From Planctomycetota bacterium (GTDB lineage: Bacteria; Planctomycetota; B15-G4; JADJEK01), in assembly GCA_016709145.1 (NCBI GenBank), contig JADJEK010000001.1:1054001-1118000 (forward strand): 64,000 nucleotides of DNA, read 5' to 3'. Positions 27,683-34,656 of this stretch are shown one piece after another. Below the pieces are notes generated by a model. The model ran no database searches, had not been told where the DNA came from, and worked only from the letters and a program-made list of their open reading frames with translations. The position numbers and the translations under genes are program-made. Position 1 is the stretch's first letter, and each line of letters starts with the position of its first letter.

Positions 27683-28888
27683 ATGCCGATCTACAAAGCA
27701 CGAGCGATGCGCGGTGACGGCCGCCTGGTCACGGTCGCGCAGGACGCGCCCAACGAGTCCGAACTCACGCGTGAGTTCGAGCGCCAGGGCCTCACGCTGG
27801 CTCGCATCGTCAAGATCAGCGATGCCGCGAAGTCGACGCGCACGTCGTGGTCGGTCCCGCGACACGCTCTGATCGACTTCACCGATCGAATGCAGTTGCT
27901 CTACGCCGCGGGCGTGCCGCTGGCGGAGACCCTGCTCGAGATCGAACACGGGATGATCGACCCGCGCATGCGCGCGATCACCGGCCGACTGCGCAGCGAG
28001 GTCGAGAACGGCACGTCGTTGTCCGACGCGATCGGCCGCTTCCCGAACGTGTTCCCGAAGTCCTACGTCTCGTCGGTGAAAGCCGGCGAGAGTGCCGGCG
28101 CACTCGACGCCGTCCTCGAGCGCCTGCTCGCGCAAATGGAATGGGACCAGCAGGTGAAGAGCCAGATCCGCGCCGCGTTCACGTATCCGTGCGTGCTCGC
28201 CGTCGCGGTGACCGGCCTCATCACGTTCATGATCACGTTCGTGCTGCCGAAGCTGATGGCCGTGTTCGACGGCGCGCGCGTCGAGCTGCCTCGACCGACG
28301 CAGATCCTGCTGGCCGTCGCGTCGTTGGTCCAAAACCACGGCGGCACGATGCTCTTGGCTCTGGTCGCGCTCCTCGCGACGTTCGTGCTCGTGCGACGCA
28401 CTCCCGCCGGCGGCAGGGTCATCGACTCGGCACTGATGAGGCTGCCGTTGGTCGGTGTCCTGCGGCGCAAGCTCGCATCGGCCCGCTTCGTGTCGCAGTT
28501 CCGCACGCTCCATCGCGCCGGAGCACCGGTCATGACGGCGCTGGAACTCGCGCGCGATTCGTGCGGCGATGCGGCGATCTCGCAAGACCTCGATGCGGTC
28601 ATGTCGCACGTGTCCGATGGCATGCCGCTGTCCGATGCTCTGGCCACGTCGCGCGAGATCGAACCTCTCGTCCCCCGCATGGTGCGCGTCGGCGAGCGTT
28701 CCGGATCGCTCGACGAGGCGCTCGCGCACGTCGCTGCCCTCTACGACCGCGAAGTGAAGGCGAGCACGAAGCGCTTGGTCGCGATCCTCGAGCCCGGCGT
28801 CTTGCTGGTGGCGGGCTTCACGGTGGGTTTCGTCGTGTTCGCGACGCTGTTGCCTCTGTTCCGGTTGTTCGGAGCGATCAAACGATGA
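27683..28888 (+). CDS. gspF: Inner-membrane platform protein GspF/PilC
   Basis: The 401-residue product has two copies of the T2SSF domain (about residues 60-185 and 265-385), with three membrane segments (near 165-190, 215-235 and 370-395). Typical motifs include QLLYAAGVPLAETL, GESAGALDAVLERLL and GERSGSLDEALAHVA. It forms the platform between the GspE ATPase and the growing pseudopilus. Its TGA overlaps the next pseudopilin start (ATGA), so the genes are coupled. Confidence 0.95.
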   Translation: MPIYKARAMRGDGRLVTVAQDAPNESELTREFERQGLTLARIVKISDAAKSTRTSWSVPRHALIDFTDRMQLLYAAGVPLAETLLEIEHGMIDPRMRAITGRLRSEVENGTSLSDAIGRFPNVFPKSYVSSVKAGESAGALDAVLERLLAQMEWDQQVKSQIRAAFTYPCVLAVAVTGLITFMITFVLPKLMAVFDGARVELPRPTQILLAVASLVQNHGGTMLLALVALLATFVLVRRTPAGGRVIDSALMRLPLVGVLRRKLASARFVSQFRTLHRAGAPVMTALELARDSCGDAAISQDLDAVMSHVSDGMPLSDALATSREIEPLVPRMVRVGERSGSLDEALAHVAALYDREVKASTKRLVAILEPGVLLVAGFTVGFVVFATLLPLFRLFGAIKR

Positions 28889-29571
28889 AACGACGACTGC
28901 ACTCACGCGGCTTCTCCCTGCTCGAGATCGTCGTCGTGGTCGCGATCCTGGCGTTGCTCGCGGGCATGGTGGCTCCGGTCGCCACGTCGATCGTGAAGCA
29001 GGAACGCAACGAAGCCACCGCGACGCGCATGCAGCAAGTTGCAGACGCGGCGTATGCCTACTTCCAGGACACGATGGTCCTTCCGACCACGCTGTCGGCG
29101 CTCACGACCAACACCAACGTCACCGGTTGGGCCGGTCCCTACATCGTCGACGGCTTCGCGGCATCGGCGCAGGGTACGGCCAAGTTCTCGGAGGACGCGT
29201 ACGGCACGACGCTGGTGCTCACGCGCATGAACTCGTCCTCGCTCCGCATTCGGAGCTACGGTCCGAACATGGCGAACGGAGGGGGAGACGATCTCGACGT
29301 GATGGTCAACGTGATCCCGATCCGGCGTGAGGTCACCCTCGCCCGCATCGCGATCTGGAACGCCGCCATCACGGCCTACAACCAGAACCGGACGTCGGGT
29401 CAGCCCGCACTCCCCGCGAACGTCCGCGCCGCGTTCACGATCCTCGTCGGGGCCGGCTATCTGCCCAACGACACCAAGTTGCAGAACGACGGATTCGGTT
29501 CGCGCTTCGTCGCGAATCCACCCGGCAAGACCCCGCTGGTCGCCGTGAAGTCGACCAAGATGTCGATCTGA
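28885..29571 (+). CDS. Second pseudopilin (GspG/GspH-like)
   Basis: The 228-residue product has a prepilin-type N-terminus (RGFSLLEIVVVVAILALLAGM): the Glu at mature position 5 is present, followed by one hydrophobic helix. The C-terminal part contains GWAGPYIVDGF and RIRSYGPNMANGGGDDLDV, echoing the GspG-type DPWG-loop region but longer, with an extra 70-residue tail not seen in the first pseudopilin. The start codon overlaps the gspF stop. It may be a minor pseudopilin at the tip or a second major one. Confidence 0.85.
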   Translation: MKRRLHSRGFSLLEIVVVVAILALLAGMVAPVATSIVKQERNEATATRMQQVADAAYAYFQDTMVLPTTLSALTTNTNVTGWAGPYIVDGFAASAQGTAKFSEDAYGTTLVLTRMNSSSLRIRSYGPNMANGGGDDLDVMVNVIPIRREVTLARIAIWNAAITAYNQNRTSGQPALPANVRAAFTILVGAGYLPNDTKLQNDGFGSRFVANPPGKTPLVAVKSTKMSI

Positions 29572-29652
29572 ACGCGGACCGGTCCGAGCGCGGCCCCACC
29601 GAGAAAACCGCAAGGACGAGTCAAGTTCGCAGCGTCGTGGATCCGAACAGTT

Positions 29653-29670
29653 CCGGAGTCCCTACTCCGG
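29653..29670 (+). promoter_or_regulatory. Hairpin overlapping the ribosome binding site of the PilM/GspL-like gene
   Basis: A perfect 7-bp hairpin, CCGGAGT-ccct-ACTCCGG, ends eight bases before ATG 29678. Its 3' arm contains the first two G residues of the likely ribosome binding site GGAG at 29669-29672. If it forms, it would partly hide the site and limit translation. This is inference from sequence only. Confidence 0.4.
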
Positions 29671-29677
29671 AGATGCC

Positions 29678-31180
29678 ATGTCCGCCGTGCCACCGGCTGC
29701 TGGATCCAACGGAACCGCAGTCCTCCTGCTCGAAAGCGGTCGCGCCGACTTGTTCGTCGCCGATCGACGCGGCCGATCGTTGCGCCCGCTCGCCGCGCTC
29801 GAGACCGGCGACTGCGGAGATGGCCGCAACTCCGATGCGGCCCACGCGTTGGCCCAGCGACTCGCTCCATTCCTCACCGAACACCGGGTCACGCGCGTCG
29901 CCATCGGCCTGCCGGTCGCATGGACCGAGCAACTCGTCCTCGAGACTCCGCCGCTGCGCGGACTCGACCTCCTCGGGTTGATCCAGCGCGAAGTCGTGCG
30001 GCAGACCCATCTGTCCGCGAACGACCTGCTCATGGCCTACATCGACGAAGGTCCCGCGCCCAAGGGCGACTCGCGGACCATTCTTCGCCTGGTCTCCGGA
30101 GTCCACGAGGCCGCCGTGCTCGCGTTGGTCCGTGAACTCGCGCGGCATCGGATCGCCGTGATCTCGGTCGCTGCCGCACCGCTCGTGGCCCTGTTGCACG
30201 CGATCGACGAATTCGCGAAGCGCAGCGGGGACGATGCCGAGCCCGAGGTCATCGTGCTCGCACGCCGGTTCGGGTTCGCCGTCGGCGTCCACGTCGGTCG
30301 GCGCGTCGTTCAGTTGCGCGTGCTCGGCGTCGCGGTGCCCGAGGATCCGGAGCACCTCGCGACGGTCCTCACCGAGGAGATCCGCCGATCGTGCATGTTC
30401 TTCCGCGAGAAGACGCGGGGCCAAGACGTGCGTGCCGTGCATCTGGTCGGTCACGTCCCGTCGGACGTCGACGGCGTGCGCGGTTCTCTCGAACGAACGC
30501 TCGGCATGCCGGTCGTGGTCGATGCCTGCGACGGCGCGGATCGGACGCTGGAAGCCCACGCGATGTTGTCGTTGGCGACACGGCGTGGCCCGACGCGACT
30601 GGAACTCCTGCCCGCGGAACTGGGCCATCGGCATGCCGGTCGACTGCGAGGCCTCGCCGCCGCCGCGCTCGTGCTCGCGACACTCGGCGTCGCCGGCATC
30701 ACCGCGCAACGCTGCGGCAACGAAACGCGTCACACCGAGGCCGAGATCGCTCGCATCGCCGAGGATCGGTTCCAACTCGAGGACGATCTCGCGCGGCACG
30801 CCACCGCGGTCGCGGCAGTGCAGCAGCACATCGTCCGTCGCGACGTGGTGCAGCAACTCGTCGGCGAGCGACTCGACCTCGCGGCGACGTTGGCCGAGCT
30901 TTCGGCTGCGGTTCCCGACATCGCCGCGATCACCGCCGTGCGGAGCCGCGACTTCCAAGGCGAGAGCGCCGTCGTCGAAGTGCACGGACGCGTCGCCGCG
31001 GGCGATTTCGAGGCCGACGAGTGCGTGCACGCGCTGATGGCGCACATGACGCAGCGTCTCGGTGCGCGCTGTCGTCTGATCGAACTGAGCCCGTTGGCGA
31101 TCGAGCACAACGAGGCTTTCGAGTTCGTCTTCGAAGCCGAATGGCCGAGGGAAGGTGAGGAACTCGATGAATCCCCTTGA
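29678..31180 (+). CDS. PilM/GspL-like actin-fold protein fused to a PilN-like part
   Basis: The 500-residue product has a cytoplasmic N-terminal domain of about 315 residues resembling the actin-like fold of PilM/GspL, one membrane segment (about 322-343), and a C-terminal periplasmic part starting with a coiled-coil-like helix and ending in a small alpha/beta domain (AVVEVHGRVAAGDFEADECVHALMAHM), as in PilN. So PilM and PilN roles seem joined in one chain, as in GspL. It should link the GspE ATPase to the PilO/GspM-like protein encoded next, whose start overlaps its end by 14 bases. Family assignment rests on topology and position. Confidence 0.75.
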   Translation: MSAVPPAAGSNGTAVLLLESGRADLFVADRRGRSLRPLAALETGDCGDGRNSDAAHALAQRLAPFLTEHRVTRVAIGLPVAWTEQLVLETPPLRGLDLLGLIQREVVRQTHLSANDLLMAYIDEGPAPKGDSRTILRLVSGVHEAAVLALVRELARHRIAVISVAAAPLVALLHAIDEFAKRSGDDAEPEVIVLARRFGFAVGVHVGRRVVQLRVLGVAVPEDPEHLATVLTEEIRRSCMFFREKTRGQDVRAVHLVGHVPSDVDGVRGSLERTLGMPVVVDACDGADRTLEAHAMLSLATRRGPTRLELLPAELGHRHAGRLRGLAAAALVLATLGVAGITAQRCGNETRHTEAEIARIAEDRFQLEDDLARHATAVAAVQQHIVRRDVVQQLVGERLDLAATLAELSAAVPDIAAITAVRSRDFQGESAVVEVHGRVAAGDFEADECVHALMAHMTQRLGARCRLIELSPLAIEHNEAFEFVFEAEWPREGEELDESP

Positions 31181-31844
31181 ACGTGCCCTCGCGAGGCGGC
31201 GCGTGCTCGGCGCGCGGCTGTCGATCGTTGCGTTGGTGTTGCTCGTCGGCTCGAGCGGTGTCGTCGTTCCGAAGCTCGACGGCCAGCGTCGTGCGCGCGC
31301 GCAGCTCCTCGCCGAGCTCCAGACGTACGAATCGACCCTCCAACTGGTCGCCGACCTGCGTGCGTACGAACGCGATGGCGTGCGCGTGCTCGATCAAGCC
31401 CGGGCGGAACTCGCCACGTACGTACCTGCACCCCCAAGCCGAAGTGAACTGCGTTCGACCCTCATCGACGGCGCGAAGCGCGCGGGCATCGACGACGTTT
31501 CCGTCGAGATCTCGACGCTCGAGCCGTTCTCGCTCGAGGAACTCGGCGAAGGCGAGGAAGCACCGCTGCAGACGACGACGGTCGTCATGTCGGGCAAGTC
31601 CGACTTCGATCGCATCGTTCGGTTCCTGCATACGCTGGCCAATCCGCGGCCCTTGGTGATCGTGCGGCAAGCGGCGTTCGAGCGCGAGACCGCCGAAGAG
31701 GACGACGGCGAGTTCGGTCGGGTCAGCTTCTCGCTGCGCCTCGCGCTCGTCCACTCGCCGGTCGAGCCGGTCGAGCCAGTCGAAGAGAGCAAGATCGCCG
31801 GCGACACGACGGAAGCGGTCGACTCCGATCAGGAGGATCACTGA
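31167..31844 (+). CDS. PilO/GspM-like assembly protein
   Basis: The 225-residue product has one N-terminal membrane segment (about residues 18-36), a coiled-coil-like helix (about 42-90) and a periplasmic alpha/beta domain with TVVMSGKSDFDRIVRFLHTL, a pattern of PilO/GspM ferredoxin-like folds. The tail is acidic. ATG 31167 is chosen because TGAGGA precedes it; a GTG at 31155 is less likely. The gene overlaps its upstream neighbour by 14 bases and its downstream neighbour by one (TGATG). Confidence 0.78.
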   Translation: MNPLERALARRRVLGARLSIVALVLLVGSSGVVVPKLDGQRRARAQLLAELQTYESTLQLVADLRAYERDGVRVLDQARAELATYVPAPPSRSELRSTLIDGAKRAGIDDVSVEISTLEPFSLEELGEGEEAPLQTTTVVMSGKSDFDRIVRFLHTLANPRPLVIVRQAAFERETAEEDDGEFGRVSFSLRLALVHSPVEPVEPVEESKIAGDTTEAVDSDQEDH

Positions 31845-32494
31845 TGAAGCCCATTGCGATCCTCGCGTCGTTGTTGACCTTGGCCGCGGCGCAGGACGTC
31901 CCGCAGTCGACCGAAGCCGATCCGTCGGCCGAGCCCACGTCGACGACCTCGGACGCGCCCCCGCACGCAGAAGGCCCTCTGTCCTCGCTCGTGCGCGATC
32001 GTTCCGCGCTGTTCGTCGACCTCGCGAAGACGAAGCACACGCCGGTGCGTTCGCGCGAACGCGATCCGTTCCTGTTCCCCGCGGAGCAGCAGGCCGGCAA
32101 GTCGCTCGATTCCCTCGAGGCCGAACGAGCCGAGGCCGCACGCGCGGAACGCGAGAGCGCCGCCAAGCAGGCCCAGTCCGAACGCGAGTCGGAGGCGGCG
32201 ACACCGCCGCCCGATCCCGCCGAAACCGTGGTTGCGGCGCTCCAAGCGCTCGAGATCAACGCGGTCCTGGTCGCCGCGGATGGTGGCTCGTGCCTCGTGC
32301 GCGGCGACATCCTGCGCGTGGGTGATCCGATCCTCGGCGGTCGCGCCACATTGAAGCGCGTTGCGCGCGACGGCGTTTCGTTCAGCGTCGGTGACCGTGT
32401 CGTCGACGTCGCGCTCGTCGATCCGCGGACCAAGCGAGCGTCCGACGAGTCCCTTCCCACGAGCTCCGTCGAGAGCGAGGACATGAGTTCATGA
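31844..32494 (+). CDS. PilP/GspC-like periplasmic connector
   Basis: The 216-residue product has a short signal segment (MKPIAILASLLTLAAAQ), a low-complexity stretch rich in Pro, Glu, Ser and Ala (about 18-130, with a charged helix in the middle), and a small beta domain (about 135-195) with VLVAADGGSCLVRGDILRVGD. This order fits PilP or the HR domain of GspC, which join the inner-membrane complex to the secretin. A strong AGGAGG precedes the start. It overlaps the secretin gene by four bases. Confidence 0.7.
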   Translation: MKPIAILASLLTLAAAQDVPQSTEADPSAEPTSTTSDAPPHAEGPLSSLVRDRSALFVDLAKTKHTPVRSRERDPFLFPAEQQAGKSLDSLEAERAEAARAERESAAKQAQSERESEAATPPPDPAETVVAALQALEINAVLVAADGGSCLVRGDILRVGDPILGGRATLKRVARDGVSFSVGDRVVDVALVDPRTKRASDESLPTSSVESEDMSS

Positions 32495-33936
32495 GCCATT
32501 CATTCCCCCATCGAAGCGTGCTTCGTTCCGTGGCCGCGAGCCTCGTCGCGGCGCTGTCCGCCTGCGAGGCCACGCAGCCGCCGCGTTCCGACATGCCGCT
32601 GGACGTGCGCGAGCCGTTCGTCGCCGACGATCCGGTCGATCACCCGCCGCAACCGCTCCTCGACGTCATGCCTCCGCTCGTCACGAGGCCGCCACGGCCA
32701 TCGATCGGTGACACGACGTACTACGCATTCGAGTTCCGCGACACCGCTGCGACCGACGCGTTGCGCATGATCGCCGACCGCGCGGGCCTGAACTTCGTCG
32801 TGCCCGAGAGCGTCGACGCGACGGTCACGGCCTCGCTGCCGAAGGTCACGCTCGATCAAGCGCTGAGCGTCGTGCTCGAGCGTGCACACCTCGACGTGAC
32901 GTTGCATGACGGCATCTGGCAGGTCGAGTCGTCACCACCTCCGACCGTCGAAACGCGCGCGTTCCGCGCCGGCTCGATGGACATCACCGGCCTCGAAGTC
33001 CAGGTCCGCGCGATCCTGGGCGAGCAGGACGGCACGGTCACCATCAACCCGCAACAGAACCTGCTGTACGTGAGCGCCACTCCGGAGCTGATGGCTCGCG
33101 TCGTCGAGTTCTTCGATCGCCTCGACCGCGAACCGCGCGAGGTCTTGATCGAAGCCCGCATCGTCGAGGTCGCTCTCGACGAGAACTTCGAACTCGGCGC
33201 GAACATGACCTTCGGCGACAGCTCGGTCGCAGCCACCACGTCGCGCCTGCTCTCGGACTTCCTGCAAGAGTCCGACAACTTCTCGGTCCGCACGGTCGGC
33301 GACACCAGCCAGATCACTGCGGTCCTGCGCGCGATCCAGGAGTACGGCCGACTCCACGTCATCGCCAGCCCACGGGTCCTCGCGATCAATCAAGAGCTCG
33401 CGAAGATCGAGATCCTCGAACGCATCCCGTACATCGAATCGACCAACACCACGACGGGCGACACCACCGGAGTTTCCACGTCGAGCGTCCAACAGGTCGA
33501 GTTCGAAGAAGTCGGCATCCGCCTCCACGTCACGCCGGTGCTGGCCGAGAACAAGACCGTGATCCTCAAGGTCATGCAGGAGGTCAGCGAGGTCGTCGAC
33601 TTCTTCGCCGGCGTTCCGGTCACCGACACGCGTCTCGTCGACACGCGCTTCGTCGTCAACGACCGCGAGACCATCGTCATCGGCGGCCTGTTGAAGGAGC
33701 GCGTGCGCAAGGACGAATCCGGCGTGCCGGTCCTGATGGACATTCCCCTCCTCGGCAAGCTGTTCCGCGGCGAGACCACCTCACGCGAGAACGTCGAACT
33801 GCTCGTCTTCATGACTCCGCGCATCGTCCGCCCGGGAGAGGTTTCCGGCGTGAACTCGGAGTTCAAGCGCGAGCTGCGGCGCAAGTCGGAGGAGTATCGG
33901 CAGGAGTATCGGGAGACGCTCGACGACGTGAAGTGA
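32491..33936 (+). CDS. gspD: Secretin GspD/PilQ, lipoprotein
   Basis: The 481-residue product forms the outer-membrane pore of the system. It has a lipoprotein signal (LSAC, Cys25), a proline-rich linker, an N0/N1-like secretin-TonB domain (about 75-160) and a short N domain with TINPQQNLLYVSATPE (about 170-220). The secretin core (about 220-455) has VLIEARIVEV, VIASPRVLAINQ, VEFEEVGIRLHVTPVL and GVPVLMDIPLLGKLFR. At 481 residues it is shorter than most GspD/PilQ proteins, with fewer N domains. It is the last gene of the cluster; I see no clear terminator after it. Confidence 0.92.
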   Translation: MSHSFPHRSVLRSVAASLVAALSACEATQPPRSDMPLDVREPFVADDPVDHPPQPLLDVMPPLVTRPPRPSIGDTTYYAFEFRDTAATDALRMIADRAGLNFVVPESVDATVTASLPKVTLDQALSVVLERAHLDVTLHDGIWQVESSPPPTVETRAFRAGSMDITGLEVQVRAILGEQDGTVTINPQQNLLYVSATPELMARVVEFFDRLDREPREVLIEARIVEVALDENFELGANMTFGDSSVAATTSRLLSDFLQESDNFSVRTVGDTSQITAVLRAIQEYGRLHVIASPRVLAINQELAKIEILERIPYIESTNTTTGDTTGVSTSSVQQVEFEEVGIRLHVTPVLAENKTVILKVMQEVSEVVDFFAGVPVTDTRLVDTRFVVNDRETIVIGGLLKERVRKDESGVPVLMDIPLLGKLFRGETTSRENVELLVFMTPRIVRPGEVSGVNSEFKRELRRKSEEYRQEYRETLDDVK

Positions 33937-33954
33937 GGGGTGCGTGGGGGGAAT

Positions 33955-34014
33955 GGGACTGGACGGGACCGAACGGGATTGCGCGGGACTGCGCGGGATT
34001 GAACGGGATTGAAC
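33955..34014 (+). repeat. Six tandem copies of a 10-bp repeat
   Basis: The unit is close to GGGAYTGNRC, repeated six times without gaps. The last two copies (33995-34014) are identical (GGGATTGAAC). It begins 18 bases after the secretin stop codon. Confidence 0.85.
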
Positions 34015-34093
34015 GGGGGCGCTTCGCTTTTCGTACTGCGAGCGGAGCTCGCGCCTGGTGAATGCGTGGCAGCCGGACAAGGGTGCCGCCGGC

Positions 34094-34140
34094 GGACACA
34101 TCGGGGACAGAGCGGGGACAGACGCGCCTCCGTCCCCGTC
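34094..34140 (+). repeat. Dispersed repeat block 1, first copy
   Basis: This block contains GGACACATCGGGGACAG and ends CGCCTCCGTCCCCGTC. It matches 49295-49330 apart from an 11-base internal duplication (GCGGGGACAGA) and one base change. It is the first of three shared blocks in the same order at both places. Confidence 0.8.
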
Positions 34141-34281
34141 ATGGCCGTCGAGCTCGGGTGGGGACAGTCCCCTCATCTGCTCTGTCCCCACTCCTTCAAT
34201 CGCCACTGCGGAGCGCGAAGCGCGACCCGAAGTTCTCCCTCGGGTTCAAGCTCGCGCGTCATAGGAAACCACTCCGTCGCC

Positions 34282-34469
34282 AAGGGACGTCGAGAACGGG
34301 CTCTCGGAGCGGCCATTCAGCAGCCCGCCGCAGCCGTGGCGATCCGCTCTACGCGTCTCGTCAGTACGTCACCTGGGGCGAGATCCACAAGGGTCGCGAA
34401 TCACGCCGTCGAGAAGCCACCCCTGCGGCTTTGAATGGCCGCCTCCAGAGCCCGTTCTCGACGTCCCTT
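34282..34469. mobile_element. MITE-like element with 38-bp terminal inverted repeats
   Basis: Bases 34282-34319 and 34432-34469 are inverted copies of each other with 35 of 38 positions matching. They enclose 112 bases with no gene. The element stands between two blocks that are close together at the 49-kb copy of this repeat family, as if it had been inserted. I could not identify a target-site duplication. It may instead be a long structured RNA or a palindromic intergenic repeat. Confidence 0.5.
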
Positions 34470-34508
34470 CGCGTGAAGTCTCGCGCGCGACTCAAGGGCA
34501 CGGGGGTT

Positions 34509-34549
34509 CCAAAGGGGGGGCTTTGCTCGTTTGGGAAGCCCCCCTTTGG
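34509..34549 (+). repeat. G-rich hairpin, dispersed repeat block 2, first copy
   Basis: The arms CCAAAGGGGGG and CCCCCCTTTGG flank a loop containing CTTTGCTCGTTTGGGAAG. The same loop type (CTTCGCTCGTTTGTGAAG) with G/C arms occurs at 49353-49382. Confidence 0.7.
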
Positions 34550-34598
34550 TCGTTCGACCGCGGGCGGTCGACCGAGGGGGGGCGGGGGGAACGAAGTT

Positions 34599-34645
34599 CC
34601 CCCCGCCTGCCTGGATGCCAGCGCATCCGGCCAAGCGGCCCGAGC
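34599..34645 (+). repeat. Dispersed repeat block 3, first copy
   Basis: This 47-base block (it contains GCCTGCCTG and GCGCATCCGGCCAAGCGGCC) matches 49378-49424 with a single base difference. It ends 12 bases before the antiporter start codon. Confidence 0.85.
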
Positions 34646-34656
34646 CTCGGTGTTCT

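Larger units (their letters stand above)
33937..34656. other. Non-coding repeat island
   Basis: This 720-base stretch between the secretin operon and the antiporter gene holds no convincing gene. It contains, in order, six 10-bp tandem repeats (33955-34014), a GGGGACAG-rich block shared with 49 kb (34094-34140), a 188-bp element bounded by 38-bp inverted repeats (34282-34469), a G-rich hairpin (34509-34549), and a 47-bp block shared with 49 kb (34599-34645). Confidence 0.75.

Noticed and set aside
29847..30135. Arg-rich frames inside the secretion cluster
   Set aside because: Other-frame shadows of the GspL/PilM-like gene.
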